Assembly: GCA_964587755.1 (NCBI GenBank)
Contig: CAZPMC010000005.1
Location: 1 to 64,000, forward strand
Source of the DNA: CAZPMC01 sp964587755
Lineage (GTDB): Bacteria > Bacillota > Clostridia > Acetivibrionales > DTU013
Reading direction: 5' to 3'
DNA: 64,000 bases
A program made the translations under genes and the position numbers. How positions within the stretch are numbered: position 1 is the stretch's first letter; each line of letters starts with the position of its first letter. Positions 34,136-42,775 of the stretch are shown piece by piece. The notes beneath the pieces are model-generated. The model had not been told where the DNA came from. It made no database searches and worked only from the letters and a program-made list of their open reading frames with translations.

Positions 34136-36081
34136 GCAAAACAAAAAGTGCTGATTTGAAAAAAGTGAGGATTTACGATGGCATATGGAAGAAATATACG
34201 GATTTGGTGCGGAACACAGTAATACCGTACCAGTGGGAAGCACTTAACGACAGGGTTGACGATGCAGAACCAAGCCATTCCATAAAGAATTTCCGCATTG
34301 CAGCAGGCGAGGAAAAAGGAGAGTTCGGCGGTTGGGTATTTCAGGATAGTGACCCTGCAAAGTGGCTTGAAGCAGTGGGGTACTCCCTGGCTGTTTCCCC
34401 GGATCCTGAACTTATGAAAAATGCCGATGAGCTTATTGATTTAATAGGAAGAGCCCAGCAGCCTGATGGGTATTTGAATACATATTTTATAATAAAAGAG
34501 CCTGATAAGAGATGGAGTAACCTTACGGACTGCCATGAGCTTTATTCCGCAGGGCACCTGATTGAAGCTGCAGTAGCTTATTATGAGGGGACAGGTAAAA
34601 GAAAATTCCTTGATATAATGTGCCGCTATGCTGATTATATTGACACAGTATTCGGCCGCGAACCTGGTAAGCTTAAAGGATACGGCGGTCATGAGGAAAT
34701 TGAACTGGCACTGGTCAGACTATATAAAGCTACGAATAATGAGAAATACTTGAAGCTTGCTTCTTACTTTGTAGATGAACGCGGACAGGAGCCTAATTAT
34801 TTTCGTAAGGAATGGGAAAGTAGGGGCAAAACATCATTTTGGCAGCCAAAACAGGAAACAAAGCTGGATCTTGAGTACTGTCAGGCTCATGTCCCGGTCC
34901 GCCAGCAAAAAGAGGCGGTGGGACATGCAGTAAGAGCTGTATATCTTTACTCTGCAATGGCGGATCTTGCGGCTGAAAATAATGATGCCCAGCTTTTTTC
35001 TGTGTGCAAGACTCTTTGGGAAAACATTGCAACTAAGCAGATGTATATAACCGGGGGAATTGGCTCCACCCGGCACGGAGAGGCGTTTTCTTATAATTAT
35101 AATTTGCCTAACGATACTGCATACCAGGAAACTTGCGCATCTATAGGATTGATATTTTTTGCGCACAGGATGCTTAAATTGGAAGTTGATAGCTGCTACG
35201 CAGATGTAATGGAGAGGTCCTTGTACAATTCAACAATAAGCGGGATGTCACAAGACGGAAAGAGCTTTTTCTATGTAAATCCTTTGGAGGCAGATCCTGT
35301 GGCATCGGTAAAGGAGCCTGGTAAAACACACGTTAAGGTTCAAAGACAGAAATGGTATGGCTGTGCCTGCTGTCCGCCGAACCTTGCCAGATTGATTATG
35401 TCTTTGGGCAGCTATATTTATACAAGTGATGACAAAAATGTATACACTCATCTGTACATTGACGGGGAGGCTGAGCTTGAGGTACGCTCAGGCAAGGTCG
35501 TAATTGAGCAGAAAACAAATTATCCTTGGACAGAAGACATATTACTTAAGTTTAAAGAGGTACCGGAAGGAGAATTCGGGCTTGGCTTAAGGATTCCCGG
35601 CTGGTGCCGTAAGGCCGAGATTAAGGTGAATGGAGAAAATATTGATATAAGCAAGATAGTGAATAAAGGCTATGCCGTTATTAAAAGGGCATGGAAGGTG
35701 GATGATTTAGTAGAGCTGAACCTTGAAATGCCTGTAGAGCTGATTGATGCCAATCCCAATGTCCATTATAATGCAGGAAAAGTAGCTATACAGAGAGGAC
35801 CTGTAGTATATTGCCTTGAAGAGGAGGATAACGGCAAAAACCTGTCATCTATTGAAATAGACAGCACTAGCCGGTTTGATACAGAGTATGATAACAACTT
35901 CTTCGGAGGTGCTGTTATAATAAAGGGTACTGCATTTCGTGATAGCGTATCCGGTTGGGATGGACAGTTGTACCGGCCTCATAAAAGAAAGACAGACTCT
36001 TTTACCTTCAAAGCCATACCCTATTATTTATGGGCAAACAGGGGGCCTGGTGAAATGCAGGTTTGGACAAGATGCAAATAA
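34129..36081 (+). CDS. Cytosolic GH127 (DUF1680) family enzyme, beta-L-arabinofuranosidase-like
   Basis: 650 aa, no signal peptide. The catalytic residues fall almost exactly where HypBA1 has them: Glu334 and Cys336 (QETCAS) and Cys414-Cys415 (GCACCPPN), compared with Glu338/Cys340/Cys417/Cys418. Zinc-bound cysteine nucleophile chemistry is therefore expected. It should trim short arabinose-containing oligosaccharides after uptake, complementing the secreted paralogue at 28286. No sugar transporter is in the window. It is translationally coupled to the ureohydrolase gene (7-bp overlap, AGGAGG upstream). Confidence 0.92.
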   Translation: MVSKTKSADLKKVRIYDGIWKKYTDLVRNTVIPYQWEALNDRVDDAEPSHSIKNFRIAAGEEKGEFGGWVFQDSDPAKWLEAVGYSLAVSPDPELMKNADELIDLIGRAQQPDGYLNTYFIIKEPDKRWSNLTDCHELYSAGHLIEAAVAYYEGTGKRKFLDIMCRYADYIDTVFGREPGKLKGYGGHEEIELALVRLYKATNNEKYLKLASYFVDERGQEPNYFRKEWESRGKTSFWQPKQETKLDLEYCQAHVPVRQQKEAVGHAVRAVYLYSAMADLAAENNDAQLFSVCKTLWENIATKQMYITGGIGSTRHGEAFSYNYNLPNDTAYQETCASIGLIFFAHRMLKLEVDSCYADVMERSLYNSTISGMSQDGKSFFYVNPLEADPVASVKEPGKTHVKVQRQKWYGCACCPPNLARLIMSLGSYIYTSDDKNVYTHLYIDGEAELEVRSGKVVIEQKTNYPWTEDILLKFKEVPEGEFGLGLRIPGWCRKAEIKVNGENIDISKIVNKGYAVIKRAWKVDDLVELNLEMPVELIDANPNVHYNAGKVAIQRGPVVYCLEEEDNGKNLSSIEIDSTSRFDTEYDNNFFGGAVIIKGTAFRDSVSGWDGQLYRPHKRKTDSFTFKAIPYYLWANRGPGEMQVWTRCK

Positions 36082-36154
36082 GTGACGGGAATAAGTAGTG
36101 TATAGTTGTTAAATTGGATAATGCGTAATGTAATCACTTGTGTTACAATTATAT

Positions 36155-36193
36155 AAGGATATTCCTAAGGAGCTTTTTTAGGAATGTCCTTTT
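36155..36193 (+). terminator. Terminator of the ureohydrolase/GH127 operon
   Basis: AAGGATATTCCTAA pairs with TTAGGAATGTCCTT, followed by TTT. No SAM riboswitch or T-box features were seen between here and metA. Confidence 0.7.
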
Positions 36194-36247
36194 AATTAAT
36201 GCAGCAATATTTAAAATTAATATTTGGAATTGAAAGGCGGAAAATAA

Positions 36248-37165
36248 ATGCCCATTAAAATACCTGACACTTTACCGGCCGCGGAAGTGCTAACTAAAGA
36301 AAATATATTTATAATGACTGAGGAAAGAGCTGAGAGGCAGGATATAAGACCTCTTAATATAGCTATACTCAATCTTATGCCTACAAAGATAATTACTGAG
36401 ACTCAGTTGCTCAGGCTAATCGGTAACACCCCGATTCAGGTGGATGTTACATTTCTACACCCTGAGTCCCATAAATCAAAAAATACACCCATAACGCATC
36501 TCATGAAGTTCTACAACACATTTAGTGAAATTAAGGACAAGAAATTTGACGGTCTTATAATTACCGGCGCACCTGTTGAGCTGCTGGAATTTGAGGAAGT
36601 CAACTACTGGAATGAGCTTCAGGAAATAATGGATTGGAGCATCCGGAATGTATACTCTACCTTCCATATATGTTGGGGAGCTCAAGCCGCACTATACCAT
36701 CATTATGGGATAAAGAAGTATCCTTTGAAAGATAAGATGTCCGGTGTTTTTAAGCATAAGATTATCGGACCACATATTAAGCTTTTAAGGGGATTTGATG
36801 AAATCTTTTATGCTCCTCATTCAAGACATACAGAAATCAGACGTGAAGATATAGAGAAGGTGGAGGAGCTTCAAATTATATCAGAATCTGATGAAGCCGG
36901 CGTTTATATTGTTACTGCACTCAATGGAAGGCAAATATTTGTTACAGGCCACTCGGAATATGATGCCGGGACATTAAAGGATGAATACGAAAGAGATCTT
37001 TTAAAGGGTATGAACCCAATAGTTCCAAAGAACTATTTTCCTGAGGATAACCCTGAAAAAGCCCCGATAGTCAGGTGGAGAGCTCATGCAAATCTGCTTT
37101 TTGCCAACTGGCTCAACTATTATGTATACCAAGAGACTCCTTATGATTTGACAGAACTGAAATAA
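36248..37165 (+). CDS. metAA: Homoserine O-acyltransferase MetA, predicted acetyl-type
   Basis: 305 aa. The catalytic set is at canonical positions: Cys142 (HICWGAQ), His235 and Glu237 (TGHSEYD), Lys47 (MPTKI). Residue 111, which decides acyl-CoA choice in this family, is Glu (TGAPVELLEF); Glu111 marks homoserine O-acetyltransferases as in Bacillus cereus, while succinyltransferases have Gly. It thus likely makes O-acetylhomoserine for methionine synthesis. It is cytosolic. Shine-Dalgarno GAAAGGCGG lies upstream. It has no methionine genes beside it. Confidence 0.95.
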   Translation: MPIKIPDTLPAAEVLTKENIFIMTEERAERQDIRPLNIAILNLMPTKIITETQLLRLIGNTPIQVDVTFLHPESHKSKNTPITHLMKFYNTFSEIKDKKFDGLIITGAPVELLEFEEVNYWNELQEIMDWSIRNVYSTFHICWGAQAALYHHYGIKKYPLKDKMSGVFKHKIIGPHIKLLRGFDEIFYAPHSRHTEIRREDIEKVEELQIISESDEAGVYIVTALNGRQIFVTGHSEYDAGTLKDEYERDLLKGMNPIVPKNYFPEDNPEKAPIVRWRAHANLLFANWLNYYVYQETPYDLTELK

Positions 37166-37185
37166 CTTGTATAGGAGATGTGATT

Positions 37186-39537
37186 ATGAGGTACGGGTAT
37201 TTTGATGATGCAGCCCGCGAGTATGTAATTACACGACCTGATACACCGACACCTTGGATTAATTATATAGGCAGCGGGAATTACGGAGGCATTGTATCAA
37301 ATACTGGGGGTGGCTATAGCTTTTATAAGGATCCCCGAAACAAACGAATCACAAGATACAGGTACAACAGTTTACCTATGGATAGACCGGGCAGGTATAT
37401 CTACATTAGAAACACATCCACAGGCGAGTATTGGAATCCCGGCGTGGCACCGACAGGAGTGAAGCTCGACAGCTATTGTGCAAGACACGGGATGGGCTAT
37501 ACAGTTTTGGAGGGTGAGTATAAGGGAGTAGCCGCAACACTGACATATTTTGTTCCAGATGACATGGATTTTGAGATATGGCTATTAAAAGTTACCAATA
37601 AACGGGGTGCTGTACAAAACCTTCAGATATTCAGCTATGCGGAGTTTTGCTTTTGGGATGCAGTTAAGGATCAGCAAAATGTGGATTGGGTGCAGCAAAT
37701 AAACCAAGGGCGTTATAATGACGGGATTATAACATGGCATCCCCATGGCAGTAAGGACACGTCTTTTTTTGCCACAGGAGAGAGTGTAAAAAGCTTTGAC
37801 ACGAATTTAGAAGCATTTATCGGCAGATACCGCTCAGAGGCAAACCCTGTTGCTGTAGAACAGGGAGCTTGTTCTAATTCTATCTCCTACAGGACAAATG
37901 GAGTGGGCTCATTCTGTAATGAAATAGAACTTGCTCCAGGAGAAGAGAAGGAGATTGTATTCATACTCGGCTATTCTGAAGATAAGGATAAAGTCAGAGG
38001 TAAGATAGAAGGCTACCTCAAGCCGGCTCAGGCACATGCTGCACTGGAGAGGCTTAATCAAAAATGGGGAGATTTTATAAGCAGGCTACGGGTAGAAACT
38101 CCGGATGCAGATATGAACCGCTTTATAAATATCTGGAACCAATACCAATGCAATACTACGTTTAACTGGTCCAGGTTTGTGTCCCTTTACCAGCTCGGGC
38201 TGGGCAGGGGAATGGGAATCAGGGACAGTGCTCAGGATGTTCTTGGAGTCATGCATACTATTCCCGAAAGAGCAAAAGAAACAATAATCAAGCTGCTTCG
38301 GTGCCAATATCCGGACGGCAGAGCGTACCACTTATTTTTCCCCCTTACAGGTGAGGGCGGTGAGGGAGATGCGCCCATAAAGAAATTTGACTGGTATTCC
38401 GATGACCACCTATGGCTTATACTGGCTGTAAATGCGTATCTTAAAGAAACAGGCGATTTTGAATATTTGGATCTAGAGGTCGCCTTCAACGACAATAAAA
38501 CTAAAGCTACTGTTTGGGAACACCTTGACAGGGCATTGGAGTTTACAAGCAGGCATTTAGGGCCTCATTCCATTGCTCTGGCAGGCCGTGCCGATTGGAA
38601 TGATACATTAAACCTTGATACCGGAAAAGGTGTGGCTGAGAGTGTGTTTACCTCCATGCTGTACTGCAGGGCGGCATTGGAAATGGCCGGGCTTTCCGAA
38701 TATCTTGGAGATATAAAACGCAACAAAAAATATTTACTTATGCATGAGAGGATGAAAACGGCGATAAATGAGAGCTGCTGGGATGGAGAATGGTATAAGA
38801 GGGCTTTTGATGATGACGGGAAGCCCCTCGGCTCGAAGGAAAATGACTTTGGAAAGATATTCATTAATTCCCAATCCTGGGCGGTGCTCGGAGGCGTTGC
38901 CGGAAGCGAGCGGGCTAAAAGTTGTCTTGAGGCTGTGTATACCTACCTTAATACAAAATACGGTATTGTGTCCATGTATCCTGCTTATCGGGAATTAGAT
39001 GAGACAAAGGGTGGTATAACAACTTATCCGCCGGGAGCAAAGGAAAACGGCGGCATATTCCTTCATACCAATCCTTGGGTTATGATTGCCGAGGTAATAT
39101 GCGGCAACGGCAACAGAGCGTTTGATTACTACAAGCAGATTCTGCCCTCCAAGCGTAACGATGAAGCTGACAAGCTGGAAGTAGAGCCCTATGTTTACCC
39201 TCAAAACATCCTCGGGAAAGAGCATCCTCAATTTGGAATTGGCAGGAACTCATGGCTAAGTGGTACCGCATCGTGGAGCATGGTGGCAGCAGCCCAGTAT
39301 ATATTAGGCATTAGACCAGACTATGACGGTATTGTTATTGACCCGTGTATTCCGGCCTGTTGGAGTGGGTTTAAAGCTAAAAGGATATTCAGAGGGGCAA
39401 CCTACAATATAGAAGTCAAAAATCCCGATAATGTCAATTCAGGAGTTAAGCGTATTATTCTTGACGGAGAGGAAGTAAACAAAATTGGAGTTCAACCTGA
39501 AAATTCTTCTGTAAATGTTGTTGTTGAATTGGGCTGA
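37186..39537 (+). CDS. GH94 disaccharide phosphorylase, cellobiose phosphorylase-like
   Basis: 783 aa from ATG 37186 (TAGGAG 8 bp upstream), no signal peptide. The N terminus (RYGYFDDAAREYVITRPDTPTPWINYIG) and ITRYRYN, GRGMGIRDSAQD and RADWNDTLNL are close to clostridial cellobiose phosphorylase. The DWND motif (470-473) holds the general acid. Reaction: beta-disaccharide plus phosphate gives glucose-1-phosphate-type product plus sugar, saving ATP. It is shorter than cellobiose phosphorylases (about 811 aa), and specificity within GH94 cannot be settled by eye; cellobiose is the best guess. It follows metA by 20 bp but is metabolically unrelated to it. Confidence 0.88.
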   Translation: MRYGYFDDAAREYVITRPDTPTPWINYIGSGNYGGIVSNTGGGYSFYKDPRNKRITRYRYNSLPMDRPGRYIYIRNTSTGEYWNPGVAPTGVKLDSYCARHGMGYTVLEGEYKGVAATLTYFVPDDMDFEIWLLKVTNKRGAVQNLQIFSYAEFCFWDAVKDQQNVDWVQQINQGRYNDGIITWHPHGSKDTSFFATGESVKSFDTNLEAFIGRYRSEANPVAVEQGACSNSISYRTNGVGSFCNEIELAPGEEKEIVFILGYSEDKDKVRGKIEGYLKPAQAHAALERLNQKWGDFISRLRVETPDADMNRFINIWNQYQCNTTFNWSRFVSLYQLGLGRGMGIRDSAQDVLGVMHTIPERAKETIIKLLRCQYPDGRAYHLFFPLTGEGGEGDAPIKKFDWYSDDHLWLILAVNAYLKETGDFEYLDLEVAFNDNKTKATVWEHLDRALEFTSRHLGPHSIALAGRADWNDTLNLDTGKGVAESVFTSMLYCRAALEMAGLSEYLGDIKRNKKYLLMHERMKTAINESCWDGEWYKRAFDDDGKPLGSKENDFGKIFINSQSWAVLGGVAGSERAKSCLEAVYTYLNTKYGIVSMYPAYRELDETKGGITTYPPGAKENGGIFLHTNPWVMIAEVICGNGNRAFDYYKQILPSKRNDEADKLEVEPYVYPQNILGKEHPQFGIGRNSWLSGTASWSMVAAAQYILGIRPDYDGIVIDPCIPACWSGFKAKRIFRGATYNIEVKNPDNVNSGVKRIILDGEEVNKIGVQPENSSVNVVVELG

Positions 39538-39593
39538 TTATGAAAAATGTACAAATTTCAGCCTAAAAAGGCTCAAAAATTTGTTGAAACAGC

Positions 39594-39622
39594 TTGATAA
39601 GTTAGGAACCGTGTAATATAAT
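39594..39622 (+). promoter_or_regulatory. Promoter of the zinc-ribbon gene
   Basis: TTGATA, 17 bp, TATAAT; near consensus, with a ~90-nt leader. A small hairpin AGCC-TAAAAA-GGCT at about 39560-39573 just upstream may terminate the GH94 transcript. Confidence 0.7.
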
Positions 39623-39713
39623 GTAAACGTTGAACAAATGAAGGGAAGCTCTTTGTCAACAAATTTGCAGTAGACATTAAACTACTAATCTTTCTAAAGC
39701 GAGGGGTCAATAA

Positions 39714-39998
39714 ATGTTTGAGGACAAGACATTGGTATGTAAGGATTGTGGTCGGGAATTTGATTTTACTTCAGGTGAGCAAGAGTTTTACGCATCGAGA
39801 GGTTTCCAGAATGAACCCGGAAGATGTAAAGAATGCAGAGCAGCAAGGAAATCCCAGTTTGGCAGAGACGGCTCTGCAAGAAGAGAAAGAGAGATGTACA
39901 GTGCTGTTTGTGCAGAGTGTGGCAAAGAGGCACAGGTTCCTTTTAAACCCCGTTTAGAGAAACCGGTATATTGCAGTGAATGCTATGCTAATCGCTAG
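39714..39998 (+). CDS. Small zinc-ribbon protein
   Basis: 94 aa with four CxxC pairs: CKDCG and CKECR in the first half (zf-trcl-like, with FDFTSGEQEFYASRGF between), CAECG and CSECY in the second. Two zinc ribbons are expected. Such proteins are common in Clostridia and of unknown function; nucleic-acid or protein binding is plausible. The central part is basic (ARKSQFGRDGSARRERE). It has its own promoter and terminator. Confidence 0.85.
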   Translation: MFEDKTLVCKDCGREFDFTSGEQEFYASRGFQNEPGRCKECRAARKSQFGRDGSARREREMYSAVCAECGKEAQVPFKPRLEKPVYCSECYANR

Positions 39999-40035
39999 AT
40001 CATTTCCAAGCTGATTTAAACCTTATAGGCAGATA

Positions 40036-40075
40036 AAGCCCTGTGTATAACTTATACAGGGCTATATGTGTTTGT
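40036..40075 (+). terminator. Terminator after the zinc-ribbon gene
   Basis: AGCCCTGT...ACAGGGCT hairpin (with inner TATA/TATA), followed by a T/G-rich tract. Confidence 0.65.
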
Positions 40076-40163
40076 GTATCTAACCTAGGGCCGCAAGGAT
40101 TTCACGGCATCTGGAATTCTAATTCAAAAAAATATTCCACAGTGGAGCAGCCGCTGTTTATGG

Positions 40164-40207
40164 TTATTCACAGCTTTATCCACAAAATCCACAAGCATTT
40201 ACCCACA
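40164..40207 (+). promoter_or_regulatory. Cluster of DnaA-box-like sequences
   Basis: TTATTCACA (40164-40172), TTATCCACA (40176-40184, perfect consensus), AAATCCACA (40185-40193, two mismatches) and TTACCCACA (40199-40207, one mismatch), all in the same orientation. The region 39999-40397 holds no gene; besides these boxes it contains two perfect inverted repeats and AT-rich DNA. No dnaA/dnaN genes are near, so this is more likely a DnaA-binding cluster outside oriC than the chromosomal origin. Confidence 0.5.
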
Positions 40208-40224
40208 AAACATGTGTTTTGTGG
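40203..40224. repeat. Perfect 22-bp palindrome
   Basis: CCACAAAACA-TG-TGTTTTGTGG, 10-bp arms, overlapping the last DnaA-like box. It could be an operator or an RNA hairpin ahead of hpf. Confidence 0.7.
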
Positions 40225-40282
40225 TGGTGAAAACTTTTTTATTTGAGGAAGGGATTTAACAATTTAATATTGAATTAAAAAG

Positions 40283-40303
40283 CATATTTATCGAATAAAT
40301 ATG
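40283..40303. repeat. Perfect 9-bp inverted repeat in AT-rich DNA
   Basis: CATATTTAT-CGA-ATAAATATG. It lies in the AT-rich block between the DnaA-like boxes and hpf. Confidence 0.65.
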
Positions 40304-40397
40304 GTTATGGAACAACCCATAAGGGTAATAATTTAATATCAGAAGTCCTTATTCTGTGTAGTACACTTCCAATACAAGTAAGAAAGGGGCAATGACT

Positions 40398-40928
40398 ATG
40401 AAATTCATAATTAGCGGAAAAGGTTTCGATGTGTCGGAAGCTTTAAGGGACAGGGTTATCAAAAAGCTGGGCAAGCTTGATAAGTTCTTTAACGCAGACA
40501 CCGAAGCCCATGTTACTATGAGCGTGCAAAAGAGCAGGCACATATTGGAAGTAACAATACCATATAACGGTATAACATTCAGGGCAGAAGTGGCATGTGA
40601 TGACATGTATTCATCAATTGACAAAGCAGAGGAAATACTTGAAAGGCAGATAAGAAAGAACAGGACACGTTTGGAGAAAAGACTGCGGACAGGGGCTTTC
40701 AAGCCTGAGAACTTCAGAAAGGATATTGCTATTGAAGAGGAAGAGGAGTTTGAAGTAGTCCGGACAAAAAGGTTTGCAATTAAGCCAATGCCTGTGGAAG
40801 AGGCCATTTTGCAAATGAATCTGCTCGGACACGCGTTTTTTGTCTTCTCAAATGCCGAGACAAATGATATAAATGTGGTATACAGACGTAAGGACGGAGA
40901 TTACGGCTTAATTGAGCCTGATTATTAA
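40398..40928 (+). CDS. hpf: Ribosome hibernation promoting factor, long form
   Basis: 176 aa from ATG 40398 (AAAGG 10 bp upstream; ATG 40392 is very close to it). Residues 1-95 are the HPF/RaiA domain (MKFIISGKGFDVSEALRDRVIKKLGKLDKFF), and the C-terminal ~60 residues (KPMPVEEAILQMNLLGHAFFVFSNAET...VVYRRKDGDYGLIEP) are the dimerisation domain that joins two 70S ribosomes into inactive 100S particles in stationary phase. It is cytosolic and monocistronic, with a terminator downstream. Confidence 0.96.
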   Translation: MKFIISGKGFDVSEALRDRVIKKLGKLDKFFNADTEAHVTMSVQKSRHILEVTIPYNGITFRAEVACDDMYSSIDKAEEILERQIRKNRTRLEKRLRTGAFKPENFRKDIAIEEEEEFEVVRTKRFAIKPMPVEEAILQMNLLGHAFFVFSNAETNDINVVYRRKDGDYGLIEPDY

Positions 40929-40964
40929 TAACGGACAGTAAAGATTAATATTAAGTAATACTGG

Positions 40965-40998
40965 CAGCAGCGGCATAATATTGCCGCTGTTGCTTGCT
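40965..40998 (+). terminator. Terminator of hpf
   Basis: CAGCAGCGGCA pairs with TGCCGCTGTTG, followed by CTTGCTT. Confidence 0.7.
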
Positions 40999-41055
40999 TA
41001 AGTGTATTTTATTGTGTTAAGCTAGTTTATATATTTGTTACATTGGAGGAAAGTA

Positions 41056-41970
41056 ATGGACTGCAAAAATACTCGGACAATATCTGCCTTCTTGTTAATT
41101 ATTTTGATTGTTTTCATACTCACAGGCTGCGGACATAACGCAGGAAACGGTACGGGGAATGACGGGCAGTTTACCATAGTGACCTCCTTTTACCCTGTTT
41201 ATATTGCCACAATAAACGTGGCAAGGAACATATCCGGCGTTGATGTTATAAATATGACGAGACCTCAGACAGGCTGTCTGCATGACTATTCCCTTAAGCC
41301 TGAGGATTTGAAAACACTTGAGAAAGCTGATGTATTTGTCATTAACGGCGCCGGTATGGAGTCATTTCTAGATGACGTTATCAAGCAGTACAAAGATCTT
41401 ATAGTTATTGAAGCAAGCAGGGGAATTCAATTGCTGGAAGACGAAAACGGAGAGGCAAATCCTCATGTATGGATAAGCATAGAGAATTCCATTGCTTATG
41501 TAAATAATATTGCAGCAGGGCTTTCCGGAATAGATATAGAAAATAGTGATAAATATACGGAAAATGCAGCTGAGTATGTAAAAAAGCTTACAGCCTTGAG
41601 AAAAGAAATGCATGATGCACTTGACGGCTTGAAAAACAGGGACATTGTTACATTCCATGAGGCATTTCCATACTTTGCCCATGAATTTGACTTAACCATT
41701 GCAGCAGTAATAAACCGGGAGCCAGGCACAGAGCCAGCGCCAAAAGAGCTGGCAGAGATAATTGAGACGGTTTCAGGTCTGGGAGTCAAAGCACTCTTTG
41801 CAGAGCCGCAGTACTCCTCAAAGTCAGCTGATGCTATAGCCAGAGAAACAGGTGCAAAGGTCTACACATTAGACCCGGTAGTTACAGGTGAGGCTGATGC
41901 TGATGCATATGATGCTTATATTGAGGCTATGAAGAGAAATAAAGAGGTACTACTGGAAGCCTTGAGGTGA
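41056..41970 (+). CDS. Metal ABC transporter solute-binding lipoprotein (ZnuA/TroA family)
   Basis: 304 aa from ATG 41056 (GGAGG upstream). Lipobox LTGC. The metal-ligand regions are visible: HDYSLKPEDLKTL, ANPHVWISIEN, FHEAFPYFAHEF and the late acidic site in FAEPQYSS. It lacks the His-rich loop of classical ZnuA, so zinc or manganese are both possible. It is first gene of a three-gene operon with ATPase and permease. No Zur or MntR box was recognised upstream. Confidence 0.93.
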   Translation: MDCKNTRTISAFLLIILIVFILTGCGHNAGNGTGNDGQFTIVTSFYPVYIATINVARNISGVDVINMTRPQTGCLHDYSLKPEDLKTLEKADVFVINGAGMESFLDDVIKQYKDLIVIEASRGIQLLEDENGEANPHVWISIENSIAYVNNIAAGLSGIDIENSDKYTENAAEYVKKLTALRKEMHDALDGLKNRDIVTFHEAFPYFAHEFDLTIAAVINREPGTEPAPKELAEIIETVSGLGVKALFAEPQYSSKSADAIARETGAKVYTLDPVVTGEADADAYDAYIEAMKRNKEVLLEALR

Positions 41971-41973
41971 CAT

Positions 41974-42771
41974 ATGGAGAATATAAAGCATAAAAAATGT
42001 GTTAATAATTGCTGTGGCCTTTGCTGCACTAAAATCGAGAATTTCGGTGTTTCTATCGGGCAGGTGCCAATTCTGGAAAATGTAAATATTCACATACATT
42101 GTGGCGAGCTTACTGCCATCATAGGCCCCAATGGTGCTGGAAAAACTACACTTCTGAGAGCTTTGCTGGGGGAGTTGGCACACACAGGGGAATTGAAATA
42201 TCTTGATGCCTCAGGAAGAAAAACAAACACCCCCCTTATCGGTTATGTACCCCAGCAGATAAGCTTTGATCCCGACACTCCCACAAGTGTTTTCGACCTA
42301 TTTATAGCTTGCGGATCAAAAAAGCCTGCCTGGCTGTTCAAGCCGGCTAATGTAAGAAAAAGGGCTGTTGAAGGTCTGGCGAAGGTTAAGGCCGATCATC
42401 TTATAGACCGGCGCCTTGGAGCCCTGTCAGGCGGAGAGCTTCAGAGAGTTTTGCTGGCACTTGCTCTTGACCCGGTGCCCAATCTGTTACTTCTTGACGA
42501 ACCAGCTTCCGGTATTGATCAAGGGGGACTGGAGATGTTCTACAACACGGTTTCTGAGCTAAGAAAAAACTTTGATTTGTCAATTATTTTAATATCCCAT
42601 GATTTAGAGCTGGTTGCAAAATACGCAGACCGGGTAATAATGCTAAACAAGACTGTTATAAGCAGTGGGACTCCAAACCAGGTATTCAGTGATGAGCGCG
42701 TAATGAGAGCATTTGGCATTTCCGGCTTCTTCTCTGGTTCTGATATGAAGGATAATAAAGAGGAGGAATAA
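41974..42771 (+). CDS. Metal ABC transporter ATP-binding protein with Cys-rich N terminus
   Basis: 265 aa. Walker A GPNGAGKTT, signature LSGGELQR, Walker B LLLLDEPASGID, switch ISHD. It powers the neighbouring permease. Unusual is the N-terminal extension KHKKCVNNCCGLCCTKI with five cysteines in ten residues ahead of the ABC core, which could bind metal and sense cytosolic zinc (inference). It begins 3 bp after the binding protein's stop. Confidence 0.93.
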   Translation: MENIKHKKCVNNCCGLCCTKIENFGVSIGQVPILENVNIHIHCGELTAIIGPNGAGKTTLLRALLGELAHTGELKYLDASGRKTNTPLIGYVPQQISFDPDTPTSVFDLFIACGSKKPAWLFKPANVRKRAVEGLAKVKADHLIDRRLGALSGGELQRVLLALALDPVPNLLLLDEPASGIDQGGLEMFYNTVSELRKNFDLSIILISHDLELVAKYADRVIMLNKTVISSGTPNQVFSDERVMRAFGISGFFSGSDMKDNKEEE

Positions 42772-42775
42772 AGTA

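Noticed and set aside
36082..36247. SAM riboswitch or T-box ahead of metA
   Set aside because: Only a simple terminator hairpin is present; no conserved riboswitch core or T-box sequence is seen, and the space is too short.
40076..40397. Chromosomal replication origin
   Set aside because: DnaA-like boxes and AT-rich DNA are present, but dnaA, dnaN and the usual oriC neighbours are absent, so a non-origin cluster is likelier.
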